Source: Chlamydoabsidia padenii (lineage: Eukaryota; Mucoromycota; Mucoromycetes; Mucorales; Cunninghamellaceae). Taken from it: a stretch of DNA of 64,000 bases. The first letter of the stretch is position 1. Every line of letters begins with the position of its first letter. This document shows positions 1-11,582 of the stretch, in pieces. The DNA lies in NCBI GenBank assembly GCA_025330725.1, contig JAIWND010000004.1, forward strand, positions 124,001 through 188,000. Direction: 5' to 3'. The position numbers and the translations under genes are program-made. Below the pieces are notes generated by a model. That model was not told the origin of the DNA and made no database searches. It saw only the letters and a program-made list of their open reading frames with translations.

Positions 1-1244
1 ATGGCACAAAGAATTACTCTAGGTAATATACAAAGCTCTTGGTACCGGTCCTATCTTGTTTTGAATAAAAAAAAAAAAAAAAAAATCTTGGTAAAAAGGT
101 AAGTGGCCCGTGCGTCTAGTTGATCATACTAATCCTCTCTATCTATTTTATTTTAGGAAACCTATCTATAGCACCAACCAACTTTTTACCTTGCTTCCTC
201 TCTGTGAATGGTGCCTTTTGGATTCAGTCTCTCGTATTCAAGACATGGATGTCCCTTATGCTTTTCTTCTCGACGAATGACCCTCCGATTTTACCACAGC
301 CAATCTTAACTGGGGTGGGGGTGCTATAAGGCCGACCAAGTCCTCGTTTGCATGGTCAACTTCCATAGCATATATCTGGAACTATTTATATACCATGTCA
401 ATGTAGTATGCACATGACTCGGTATTGGGAACATGTTTGGTGTCTTGGCGGGTAGTTTTAGTTTTATATGCATAGATTACTCTTTTTAAATAAAAATCAC
501 CGCTTTGCCTTTTTACGTTATGTTAGGTTGATATATATATATATGTCTGTAATACACAAAGGATGGATGCGATATTGGCCATCTGTCCTTATATGACGAC
601 AAGTCTATCACAACTAATGTCGTACTATTGAAGGTAACACAAAGATGCCTGTATAATTGATTGGCTATATCCACTTCCCGATTTCTAGCCAACATTTGAA
701 ATGCCCTGTTGACATAAAAAGAAAATCTCCTGGTGAGGACTGAGAAAAAACGCATGAGGGATATAGCATCGGAGTTTGGTCAAATCCTCTCCCACACCGA
801 AGCAGGATTAGTCTGAAGCCTATCTCTTCAGCTTATCATATCTTTTTTTTTTTTTTGTGTTTCGTTTTCAATTTGGAGATTAACATTAAAGTTCCATGCC
901 GTTTTTCTCTTGAGGTTGCCATTATTCGTAAGTGATTCAAAATGGAATATCCTTAGTCATCTTGACCAAAGATCAGATAGTGAAGGACATGATGCTTTTA
1001 TAAACATCCAAATTTCAAAATGATCGTTTTCATGCTAGAAAGGGGGAAATGCGAAATTTCAAAACCCGATTTCGGCCTATAAATCTTGGATTCTTCTCCT
1101 TCGCTTTTCTTTCTCTCTCTTTTACCTGAATTGATCCATCTCACTCCATCACTTTTTTTAATCTTTACAACTACACAACAGACCATATCCTTAGTTTTAT
1201 AGACTCCAAGCACCACTCCTATTTATACACACTCACCTATAGAA
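1..1244. other. No supported gene; promoter region of the permease at its right end
   Basis: I see no convincing gene here. Short open frames around 120-329 (+) and 513-755 (-) have no recognisable motif, no splice-linked continuation and ordinary intergenic composition. A (TA)n stretch lies near 532-544 and poly-A/T tracts near 69-83 and 843-855. The last 200 bp are the promoter and leader of the permease gene that starts at 1245, and include a copy of the recurrent CAAA/CCCG element at 1054-1069. Confidence 0.5.
1054..1069. promoter_or_regulatory. Recurrent promoter element, copy upstream of amino-acid permease
   Basis: The sequence AAATTTCAAAACCCGA lies about 175 bp before the permease ATG. 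It matches the element found upstream of many other genes in this window (consensus WTTTCAAAWYCCGCC, see findings). Function is inferred only from recurrence and position. Confidence 0.45.
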
Positions 1245-3399
1245 ATGGTAAGTTGTTGCTAACCCTTTTTTCTCACCAAACCACCAAACTCACTCTACTT
1301 TATTGTCTCTATGAACAAATAGCCTGAAATCAAACAAGACGATAAAGTTGCATCATTATCCGAAAAAGGAAGCAATATCAGTCAAGATGAAGTAATGGAT
1401 TATGATGCTCAACGTCTTGAAGCTTTGGGCTATAAACAAGGTAAAAAATAAAAACGATGCATCACACAAATAGAAATGGAACATTCAGACCCATCCTTTT
1501 TTATTATTATTATTACTTTTATAGAATTTAACCGTGAAATCAATCAACTTATCCAATTTGGTTTTGGTTTTGCTGTAGTGGCAGTTTTGCCCAACTGGTA
1601 AGAAAGTGAAAGGGGGGGTGGGGAAGACCACATGACACTCACTAACGGAATTTGAAAAACAATTATAGGTTACTTAATTTTGGATCAAGTCTAATAGCAG
1701 GAGGACCTGCGTCGATGTTTTTTGGTTGGTTGATTGTGTCTCCCTTTGTCATGTGTATTGCCTTGGGTATATCTGAAGTCATTAGCGCATATCCTGTATC
1801 TGGAGGAATATATTCTTGTAAGTCATTTTGGTTTGATTTAGAATATTAAATAGGTATGAACTAACTATGATATCTTGTTGGGTTTATTTGATATAGGGTG
1901 TTTTTTACTGACAAATGAAAAATGGGGTCCATGTAAGTAACAAGAACAAGGTTGGGAAAGGTGACACTAACGAACATTATTACTTTACTCCAGTTGTCTC
2001 TTGGGTGGCAGCTTATATCAATCTGGCGGGAATGATTGCAACTCAGGGCACTCTGGCTTGGTCTTGTGCTTCTTTTATTTTCCAGATTGTTACTATTCAA
2101 ACAGGCGTGACAATCAATAATCTTGGTGCTCAAGTCGGTCTTTACTGTGCTATGCAAGTAGTCGCCACCCTCTATGCTTTTTTGGGACTAAGATTCAGCA
2201 GTTATTTAAATTACTTTATGGGTACGTATAACCGCCTTTACTGAAGCAACATGACAGTAATGAAAATAATACTTACTTTTTTTTTTTATTATTCTTTATA
2301 GTCTTCTGGACATTTGCGGGAACCATAGTTGTGATGATCGTCCCAATTGGTAAGTACAAATAATACCATTTTTGAATCGGCGATGGAATATTTCATCACG
2401 TTGCATGATCGATCTAACCTTTTTTTTTTGTCACTCTGATGATGATAGTAATGGCAAAAGATCATTTGCAAAATGCTAAATGGGTATTTACTGGTTATAT
2501 TAATCAAACTGGATGGGATAACGATGGATTGGCCTTTTTACTTGGAATGTTACAAGCTGGGTGGTGTTTGATTGGGTATGTTGCTCCTGCTCAGATCGTT
2601 GAAGGCACCAAACGAAGCGACGTGACAGCACCTCGAGGGATCATCTACTGTGTTATTGGGTCCATCATTCAAGGTCTGATGATATTGATTCCTACCTTAT
2701 TTGCGATCCAAGATGTTGGTGCCCTATTGACCTCCAGCACTCCTCTGGCCACCTTCTTCCAACAGACCACGAATACTTCCATGTCGGTATTTCTCATGGT
2801 CATCCTACTTGTGGTCCAATTTGGAGCATTGGCAAATAACGCATTGGCTATTGCACAACTCTTATGGGCCTTGTCTCGCGATGGTGTCATCCCATTCTCC
2901 AAATTCTGGTACAAACTCAATCGATTTGATATCCCTCACCGATGTCTTGTTTTGGAACTATTAATTGTCGTGGCTATCATTATGCCGGTAAGTACCTTAA
3001 AAAAAAAAAAGTAAAGTGTTGGTCTAAGTCTTTTTTTTTTTATACATATAGGCATTCGGTTCTGAAGTGTATTGGACAGCCATTATGTCTACAGCGGTCA
3101 TCTGTGTCAATGTATCTTATGGTTTACCTCTCTTCTGTCGCATAGTATTTAAACGCCACATCAAGCTTGAAGGTCCTTTTAAACTGGGCAAATTCAGTCT
3201 ACCTATCAACTTTATCTCTGTCATTTGGATCATCTTCTTTGCCATTATTCTCTGTATTCCTCAACATAATCCTGTCACTCCTGTCAACATGAACTGGTCT
3301 TCCTTAATGATCGGTGGCGTCGTCATCTTTGCTTTGATATTCTGGATGATCCGTGGAAGAAAATTCTACAAGGGTCCGATGCAGAACATCCATGAATAG
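1245..3399 (+). CDS. APC-superfamily amino acid / GABA-type permease
   Basis: This is a multi-exon plasma-membrane amino acid transporter of the APC (amino acid-polyamine-organocation) superfamily, closest in style to fungal GABA/choline permeases (UGA4/HNM1 group). The start codon is alone in exon 1 (1245-1247, intron follows directly). Later exons begin near 1323, 1525 and 1669 and run to the TAG at 3397-3399. After an acidic cytosolic N-terminus (QDDKVASLSEKGS, ALGYKQEFNREI) come about 12 hydrophobic segments. Diagnostic stretches are SSLIAGGPASMFFGW (TM1/2), EVISAYPVSGGIYSW, and the loop TKRSDVTAPRGI (the EE/A-P-R-G motif of this group). The C-terminus is short (FYKGPMQNIHE). The substrate cannot be read from sequence; GABA, choline or neutral amino acids are all possible. 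Splice phases join cleanly at each boundary checked. Confidence 0.9.
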
Positions 3400-3941
3400 A
3401 CTTTTTAGATAGATACATAGTATATTTATTCCATTCCCTTTTATATATAGTCACCCCGTAGTTATATACTCATCCTTATATCTGTATTATATGTACGTTT
3501 TTGTTTAGGGGATACCAGACTACAGTATATAACACCTTTTTTTTTAAGTTATTCCCTTTTTAATCAATAAACCCGGTGCGAAGTGATGCGATAAAATATT
3601 GATAGTACATGTATGTTTCTGCCATGTGCACATGGTGTTGGGCAGGAAATTTGATAATCATACATGCCGCTCGGACGAAAAGGAAACTTGCATGAATCCC
3701 GTTTTGGGGGTGAACTGGTGAGGGGTAACTTGAATTTTTCGTCGAATAAGCGGCATTTGAAAATATTATTTGGCATGAATGCGGGGTTTGATTAGTTGAG
3801 AAATAAAAGGCCAAGAAGATCAAAAAGAACAACACAATGCTGGTTGGCATACTCCATACCACATTTTAATAACATGAATACATTCATCAATCCATGACAA
3901 GACTACTTGTTCTTTATGTAATCGGTCTTTTTTTTTAGTTT

Positions 3942-3958
3942 GGCGGGGTTTGAATATT
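3942..3958. promoter_or_regulatory. Recurrent promoter element, copy upstream of eL29
   Basis: GGCGGGGTTTGAATATT is the reverse orientation of the recurrent element and lies about 170 bp upstream of the ribosomal protein start. The role is inferred from recurrence. Confidence 0.45.
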
Positions 3959-4041
3959 ATATTCTTCTTTTCCCTGCTTGCCCTGTTCTGGTCCCCCTTT
4001 TTACTTTTTTTAACTTTTTTGTATAACTTATTGGTAAAACT

Positions 4042-4064
4042 CATCCATCCATCCATCCATCCAT
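4042..4064. repeat. CATC tetranucleotide microsatellite
   Basis: About six units of CATC lie in tandem in the probable 5' leader of the eL29 gene. Confidence 0.85.
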
Positions 4065-4127
4065 CTGAACAACTGATGAACCACATAAAGATGATTGTTA
4101 ACCAGGATTCCCTTCTGTAGTGACGAA

Positions 4128-4462
4128 ATGGCCAAGTCCAAGAACCATACCAACCACAACCAAAGTAAGCGCCCAAACGATTTAAAAATGTCATCCTCAT
4201 CCATTCTCATCCCCCTCTTTTTTCTCTCTCTCTCTCTCTCTAGACAAGAAGGCTCACCGTAACGGCATCCAAAAGCCCCGTCAACACAAGTACCCCTCTC
4301 TCAAGGGTGTAAGTTGGAATATAGGCAGGTTTATAGAAAAGATTCGATTACTAATTTGATTCATGTATTATATAGGTCGATGCTAAATTCCTCCGCAACC
4401 AACGCTTTGCTAAGAAGGGTACCTTCAAGGCCAATGCCGCTGCTGCTGCTGCCAAGAACTAA
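4128..4462 (+). CDS. RPL29: 60S ribosomal protein eL29 (L29e)
   Basis: This is a small, highly basic component of the large ribosomal subunit. Three exons (4128-4164, 4244-4308, 4376-4462) encode 62 residues, close to the size of yeast eL29. The N-terminus MAKSKNHTNHNQNKKAHRNG and the later YPSLKGVD..FLRNQRFAKKG are the hallmark of the family. The C-terminus is an Ala-rich tail (ANAAAAAAKN). Both introns are short GT-AG introns; the first has a long CT tract before its acceptor. The early intron, within the first 15 codons, is typical of fungal ribosomal protein genes. Identification is secure. Confidence 0.97.
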
Positions 4463-4652
4463 GCAAGATTACAATAGATATTTTACCTTGTTTTTTTTAT
4501 AAATAAAAATATATCATCTTTTATTAATCAAATAAAATCATCTAGGGTGTGTGGGGTGGGGGAATTGCATAATGTATAATGTATAATGATGTAGTGTGAA
4601 TGATATCTAGATAGGGGTAAGGAGGAAGGTTTATTTGTCCAGCAAATAGATT

Positions 4653-6288
4653 TTAATACGGGATATCCTACCAAAGAAGAAGAAAAAGAGTTGTTATTTG
4701 GACGTGTGTGGTAGATAGGATGCATTTTTTGATTACCTTTGTTTTACAATGATCTTTAATGGTTTGGAAGACTTTGGTCATTTTCCTGCGAGCACCCAAA
4801 GCGGCTACACCTTTGTCTTGTAATTCTTGATCAGATAGTTGAATAATATCTTGCCAACGCATGGGTTCAAAGATCGCATTGTATTTATGCAACCGTAAAC
4901 TGCGGAACCAACCAGGGATATCTGACACAAAAAAAAAAAAAAAAAGTTGTCAGTGATTGCCGTTGTATTGCTTTATTTCATCTTACCTTTTAATAGTTCC
5001 ATGTCTATAGCAGAGGTATCATCAGTTTTTTTATCCTTGTTCAGTTGTTGTTGATGTTGTTGTTTGAGATGGTTCTTGTTGTGTTTGCGATCATCACTTT
5101 GGTCACTGTAGTAATCGTTGTCGTCCCCATAAGCAAGTTTCGGATCCAAATAGGCACCAAAGGTCTTGTCCGTCGAGACTGTCTGATGGTGTGAAAGTGC
5201 AGGTGTAAAAGTGGTGGATGACGAAGATGGTGATGGAGTTGAATAATACTGTGTAAAAGCCGGTGATAAGAGGGTGGTGGTGCCAAAGCCTGCCCTATTG
5301 ATTTCCTCGTCGTTTTCCTTCACCGTGCCGATTCGTGGTAAAGGTTTATCCAAGGCAGAAGAGTGCACATCGTTGAATGAAGGAGCACCCCATGGCTGGA
5401 ATGCCTCACCCTTTATTGCCGACTTGGTCGTGTCCCCTTCGCCAAAAACAGGATCAGCCGATGTCGAGCGAGATCCACCCACCACGGAAGATCGCCAAGA
5501 GGAAAAAAAGTCGGGTGAAGAATCAATATCGATACCTGAAGAAGGTCGTGAGCGGACGGATCGTGGATAAGCATAGGTTCTTGGTGATATCAAAGTAGAT
5601 GAGTGAGTTGGGGTTGGACCATTGCCGTAAAGACCAGTCGAATTAGAAGGTGAGGGAAACAGGCGTTGTTGATTATCCTCCATATCACCAAAAGCAATAG
5701 AGTGTCGATTATAAGCAGTAGTAGTAGTACCTGTTTTTGATCTTGGTTGTGGTGTTAAAGAAGAAGGTGGAGGAGAGACCAGATTTGAATGCCCGCCAGT
5801 CTTGTAAGGAATGACATTCATCAGACGTTGACTAGCTTCCTTCTCGGCTTGATAGAATGAAGAGGTTTCTATTAAGAGGTAAGTGAGTTAGAGAAGATAA
5901 AATTAGAAGGGTGTCGTACAGTATAATGGTATTACCTTGGTCAGACACTGTCAATATCGAGTCGCGTTTTTGTTGTTGCAGGATATTCATAAAAAACCGA
6001 GTTTGGATAGGCGAAGAGTGTTGAAGTAGTGTATAGATGGTTGCTGTTCGTTCTGCATCTGATAGATAACAAAACCATTGATCCACGTGTTGTAATTCTT
6101 CTTTGAAGTTCTATGTAAATGTTGAAAGCAAGATGAGTTTTATATTGTTAATTCGTGTTGTAATTCAAGGTTTTTTTTTTTTTTTTCTTCTTCCCCTTAC
6201 CTGGTCCAAAGTGACAGAAGCCATTTCTTCAAGGCACTTTTCATAACGTTGCAAGTCATCGTACCAGCTGTTAAGTTGTTCGGCTTGT

Positions 6289-6330
<42 letters not shown>

Positions 6331-6472
6331 GTACAAGGTTTGTAGGATTAGTTTCACGAGGTCTGCTGCATGTATACTTACAATGTTCAGAATATATGCT
6401 TCTTCTTGATCGTAATAGTTCAGACGTTGGTCGTAAAGATGAGTAGCTATTACGGAAATCCGCAGGTATCAT
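4653..6472 (-). CDS. VTS1: Vts1/Smaug-family SAM-domain RNA-binding protein
   Basis: This is a post-transcriptional regulator predicted to bind stem-loop RNA through a C-terminal SAM domain and promote mRNA decay. Five exons join in phase. Exon 1 (from 6472) encodes MIPADFRNSYSSLRPTSELL. The next two give the conserved Vts1 N-terminal region (LNSWYDDLQRYEKCLEEMA, then QWFCYLSDAERTATIYTLLQ). A long low-complexity Ser/Pro/Thr/Gln linker follows (most of 4988-5860). The SAM domain (IPGWFRSLRLHKYNAIF, QELQDKGVAALGARRKM) then precedes a short end whose last exon encodes only DIPY and the stop at 4653-4655. The SAM basic patch (GARRKM) is intact. The second intron has a 37-nt A tract on the plus strand (6290-6326). 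If the last intron were retained, a different 18-residue tail would result. Confidence 0.88.
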
Positions 6473-6968
6473 ATTGGTTTATAAAAATATAAAGTAAAGA
6501 AAGAAAGAAAGAAAGAAAGAAAGAGCAAAATAAAATCAGGACTGGACTATTTTTGTGAACGTTCCACCTCGGTCGGAACTTGAACTTTATTTGATGTTGA
6601 CACATTAAATACAGGGACAAGTACCTCGTTGGAAAGCTGCTATTCGCATACATTTGAATTCATTAAATGCCTCTTTATGAATCCATACACATGTTACACC
6701 TAATACATACATACTCAGCTCCCTTTTATGAAGATTCACTGCGGGAGACCCAATGGAGGGGAAGTGGCATTGACGATTTTTAAATCCCGACATACGGAAT
6801 CAAACGAAGGGTCATCTTTATTGTATATGATTGTTTTAAAAGTGAAGATGTATGTGTATAGACTATTCCTAAAAATTTAAAATAAAGGGGAGGGAGGTAT
6901 TAAAGATACAACAATACTACACACTATACACTATGGGTGTTTAAAAAAAAAAAAAAAAAAAGACTAAA
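6473..6968. other. Intergenic between Vts1 5' end and the ureide gene 3' end
   Basis: No gene is seen. The stretch contains an AAAG-type microsatellite (about 6496-6524) in the Vts1 leader and an element-like TTTTTAAATCCCGAC at 6777-6791, about 305 bp upstream of the Vts1 start. A poly-A run near 6943-6961 sits just past the stop of the neighbouring minus-strand gene, where its 3' UTR would lie. Confidence 0.4.
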
Positions 6969-8864
6969 CTAGTTATGGAATCCAGGGAGATGAACTACAT
7001 GAGGTTCAACATCAACCACATTGCAATCATCTTGAGGTACACCAGATTCATGTACAAAGCAAGCGAAATCTGTTGTATCATCCAAAGCCACCATAGGATG
7101 ATGCCAGACACCTTGGTGATAATTGACACCTTGAGTCGAAGAAGCAATAAACGTCTTGAGAGTGGACATATCAGGTTTGTCATCCGCTCCATTCAGGGCA
7201 ACTGCCACCAAATAGCCACGTGTTTGACCATAAGACATTGGGACAAAAAACTGGCTAGAATAAGGATGGCGTTCTAGGATCTTGATGGTGAAGGGAAGTT
7301 CGGTAGTAGGACGGCAGTGGAAAATACACATGTTGGCAACACCACGATTGTTGGGGAACAAGTTGTTGATCTGGGCTACTTTGTGGTATTTTTCGGCGGT
7401 TCCTTGATTGGCGCCAGTAATCTTGACAGTATCTTTGGTTTCGATCACATCACCATAAGGAGCAAACGCAGCCGTTGTCATTGGTTCAGCAATCATCACA
7501 TTCTTGGGTGTGGCCAATCCGTTCCATGGAAGCAGAGGAAGCGTGGCACCTTGACGTACACCATACAAACGTAAACGTTTTAATCCACCATCTATCATAT
7601 TTTTCCCCATCCCCCAAATATATACAAAGTAGAATGAGCGTCATGTTTCCAGTGTTAGTGTTATTATTATGCTTACCAGGAAGAATGCTAAGTTTGATAT
7701 GAGAGAATACCTTGTCAGTATGAGCAGTATCAAAGTAAAAGAGACCATGAGGACCCACTTTGGACTTGTCAACAATAGTAAGCCATTGAGCCTTGGTACA
7801 AGGAAGGTCTTGATTGGAGTTGGTTGCTTCAATCATGATTTGATGCGGGAAGTTGCCCTTGAAGTGAGAGGTATCCAATTCAGCCTTGATCAAATGTCCC
7901 TTGGCTCCCAGCTTGACGATAACATGATCCGAGTGATTGCCACCACGAGAGCGCTTACTTTGCCATCCATCATCAGCATCTTTACCACGACCAGGTAGTA
8001 ACAAGTTGCTTCCTGGGCCATAATGTTCTTCGGTCACATGGACAACACGACCACCATTACCACTAAAAGCCAAATCAATCACTTCACTATACATATACAC
8101 CAAAAAAGAAGGGAAAAAAAACAAGTTAGTTGTTGTGTTTATCGAGATGACATTAGAGAACTTACGAAGGATCGTTAGGGAAGATGGGACTGACAACACC
8201 ATAAACCCGACACCGCGCAATACCACCATCAGGGTAGTTGTTAACCCGTATATGAGTATACACCTCTGTAGGTTGATCCAACAAACACACATTATGGCAA
8301 GAGGGAGGAAGATCGATCTTGGGTAAAAGTTCAGTCCATTGCACAGTCTTGTCTTGTATATTTCCATTAGGACAAAAAGCACCTTCAATGGAGGCAGCAG
8401 GAGCTTGATTTCCAGTGAAATAATGAGTATCCACATCAAACCCAAGAATTCTTCCCGCAAAGCCAAGTTTGACAATACACCAATCATAGGTAGCGTTATG
8501 ACGTTTAGTTTCCCATCCGTCCATCCAGGCACCCGTTTCTAAATCAGAAAAAAAAAGGGGGGATAAAAAGTTAAGGAGGAGAAGGTGTTTCTTGTGTATG
8601 TATATAGTACTTTACCAACAAATCGTCCAGGACAATGGAGAGGAGGAGCAGGACTAATCATGTTGGAAGCAGGAGCAAAGAATTCATCAGTAACAGCAAC
8701 AATAGTACCACCAATAGCTGAACTTGCTAAATCTACAAAAGACAAGGAAGAAGGGTTAGCTTCACAATCAATGAGGGACAAATGAGAAACATACCAATGC
8801 AATGAGCTAATGAGGACGAGACCAAATCTTCATAAGCAATACGTTTAAAAGAAGGAGATACCAT
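6969..8864 (-). CDS. Bifunctional allantoicase - ureidoglycolate lyase fusion
   Basis: This single gene carries two consecutive steps of ureide (purine) catabolism. Allantoicase (EC 3.5.3.4) converts allantoate to ureidoglycolate plus urea; ureidoglycolate lyase (EC 4.3.2.3) yields glyoxylate plus urea. The N-terminal part has two allantoicase repeats: IDLASSAIGGTIVAVTDEFF ... GWETKRHN.. and EVIDLAFSGNGGRVVHVTEE ... GWQSKRSRGGNHSDH, each ending in a PDGG-(I/L)-(A/K)R-(C/L)R-(V/L)YG motif. After the second PDGGLKRLRLYGVRQG, with no stop, comes the lyase domain: AEPMTTAAFAPYGDVI ... HRPTT-like CIFHCRPTTELPF ... YHQGVWHHPM ... DFACFVHESG. The join crosses an intron between CCT-G and AT-GGT that restores PDGG exactly, so the fusion does not depend on a guessed splice. 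MVSPSFKRIAYEDL is the start. In yeast these are separate genes, DAL2 and DAL3. Confidence 0.92.
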
Positions 8865-9912
8865 TGTGTATTATGTTGAATGTATGCAAAAGTGAAAGAA
8901 AAGGAAAGAAAAGAGAGGTAGACATCAAGTTTGCTTTAATACTTTTCCCCCGCCAATCAAAATTGAGTTATACTTCCCACCTTGAATTTCAAATCCCGCT
9001 TTTCTTAACGTTTGCTTCAACTTGCATATACTGTCTTTTCTCATCAATCATTCACCCGTGTTTACTTTCTCTTCCTTTACTTTAATCTAATGAAATACAT
9101 TTAAATATACATCTCTATAGCTACTTGACAAAAAAGAAAGAAAAAGTATTCTTTTTCACCTCAATCCAAAACAGGCATGTACGATTACACAGGAACAACA
9201 AAAAAAAAAGGCCACCTATACAGTCTTGAACAGTTTTAAGACATTTGGCCTTAAAACCTCCTTTATGTGGAAACATTTTGTAATAAAGTAGAATTGGAAA
9301 AAATACCTTGTCTTCTCAATAGAGTCGTTAATACCCTCCCTCATTTCACATGGTATCATCTATGTGTCGAATTGCATTCTCTTTATTTATCATCACCGAT
9401 GTTAGTTAGCAAAAAAAAAAAAAAAAAGAATCATGCCATGCATTTCGTCTGGGTTTAAAAAGAGGGCTCAAGTTTAGCATGAAAGTCAGAATATGGATGA
9501 CTAGTCAGAGAGGGGGGATTGAAGGATAAAGTAATCAGATATAATGTTGACATACAGGGAGTATCATATAAAGAAGTTTTTATCTTTTGCTTCTTACTGA
9601 ATTGACAAAAAAAAAAAAAAAAAAAAAAAGAGAGAGAGAAACATGGATTGGCTTATGAGTCCACTTTAGGAGGCATACTTTAATCGTAGGTTTTAACCCT
9701 CTCCTCCTTTATCTGTCATATTAATAGAGCTCTTTGGTAATATCCTTTAGTTTATTGATCCATGTTTCGACATGAATAGTCTTGAGCATTGCGGGAATAG
9801 AGTTGTCAAATATCCTAGTCCAATAAGAATCCTCCTGTCAGTCGGGGATGGAAAATTTAAATTTGGCGATCTACCTTTTTTTTTTTTCCCAACTCTCTTC
9901 CCCATTGACATC
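8865..9912. other. Divergent promoter region between ureide gene and GlcA-kinase gene
   Basis: No gene is supported in this kilobase. It contains an excellent copy of the recurrent element at 8984-9000, poly-A runs around 9411-9427 and 9608-9629, and a poly-T run at 9877-9888. Open frames inside it lack domain features. Confidence 0.45.
8984..9000. promoter_or_regulatory. Recurrent promoter element, copy upstream of allantoicase-lyase gene
   Basis: GAATTTCAAATCCCGCT lies about 120 bp upstream of the start codon of the minus-strand ureide gene. It is one of the best matches to the consensus. Confidence 0.5.
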
Positions 9913-11535
9913 ATGAACAAAACACTTGTCATTCTTGCCACCCATAGTCTCCCTAGTCAACTTGAAATTGACATTGAAGTAATTATAAGAAAGAATAAAC
10001 TAGCAATACTCACTAACCAGACTCTTTTTAATAGAACAAGGAAGGGCCTGAATTCTTATGTTGGAAAGGTGTACCTAAAGCGCTCTTGCCCATCTCTTCC
10101 CGACCTGCTCTTAGCAGGACCATGAACCAGTGCCAACATTTATTCCTTCAAACCTATGTTGTCACTAATGCTCACAAGTAAGTGATTAGTTCTCCTTCTG
10201 TATATTCTAACTCCTCTTATTATAGCTACCGCTACTTTGAACGATGGGCGACCGGTGTTGGATTACCTAAATCAAATGTCATCAATTGTGGTGTCAGGTA
10301 AAAAGTTAATTTAATCAAGACAATACCAACTCATACTTTAATTTGAATAGCGCAGGACCTGTGGAGGATATCGCATTGGTGGGACGGGTGAAAGACTTGA
10401 AAGGCGAAGCGGTGGTGATATCGTGCGACCTCTATTACACTGTTGGTATTATGGTGGATAGGGTATGGCCGGCCGTGGCAGCTAGTGAAGAAGAAAATCC
10501 CTCAAGTATCATTCCTTTTGGTATTGTCCCCATCTCATGGCACTCGGTGATCGCTCTGGCGGAAGAAAAGGGTCCTGATGATTCACACTACACGGCTGAA
10601 GGCTCCATCTCCAAACTGTCTGACTCTATTCCATTGAATTGCCAACTCGAGTACTCGAAATCTGAACCAGGATCAACATTAGGTCATGACTATTTACAGC
10701 ATAAAGTCACACTCGATCAATATCAACAACACTGGGTGAAGATGACGGGCAACGACGACAAGATACCTCCTACTGATCTTCCTCCTCAACAAATCAATGT
10801 CAAGGCTTATGCACGCGTGGGTTTGATGGGTAACCCTAGTGATGGGTTTAATGGCAAGACGATGTCCCTTTTAATTTCGAACTTTTGGGCACAGGTGACA
10901 TTGGCTTCCAACTACACACCAGACCAGGACTCTTCATCGTGGCCTAATGGAGGAACAGGTGGCAATGCGCATATCAAGATCATCCACAAACCTACTACTG
11001 AACCTACTCGATTTGCCAATCTGAATGCATTGGCTTTGGATTGCGAACAAGATGGATACGACAATGCGGATCGATTACTATTGGCATGCTGTAGGGTGTT
11101 TTACAATTACTGTCAACGAATGCATATTCCTTTGAATACCGAGGTGGGCTTCCAGATCTTATTTGATACCAATATTCCTCGTCAGGTGGGGTTGGCTGGT
11201 TCTTCGGCGATCATCACCGCATGTTGGAGAGCACTGATGGCATTCTATCGTATTCCCAAGATTCAACCAGAGGTCTTGGCTGGATTGATCCTCTCGGTGG
11301 AAGTGAATGAATTGGGTATCGCTGCGGGTTTACAAGATCGAGTCATCCAGACTTATGGTGGATTGGTTTACATGGACTTTAACAAAACGCTCATGGATCA
11401 AGCCAAACACGGGAACTATATCCCACTTGATCCCAATCTACTCCCTCCTTTGTATTTGGCGTATGTGGCGGATCCAGAAGATTCGGGGAAAGTCCATAGC
11501 ACAGTAAAACAACGCTTTTTAAATGGCGATACAGA

Positions 11536-11582
<47 letters not shown>

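Larger units (their letters stand above)
3400..4127. other. Intergenic: permease 3' end and eL29 promoter/leader
   Basis: There is no gene here; minus-strand open frames at 3560-3862 and 3820-4200 are chance frames overlapping the eL29 leader. The stretch holds an element copy GGCGGGGTTTGAATATT at 3942-3958, about 170 bp before the eL29 ATG, and a CATC/CCAT tandem repeat (4042-4064) in the probable 5' leader. Confidence 0.5.

Noticed and set aside
120..329. Open frame of 69 codons with hydrophobic product near the left edge
   Set aside because: No motif, no splice-linked partner, no convincing start context; likely chance.
8865..9912. GATA-factor (nitrogen control) site cluster before the ureide gene
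   Set aside because: Scanning the first several hundred bp upstream I found no cluster of HGATAR sites; a single AGATA near 9536 is expected by chance.
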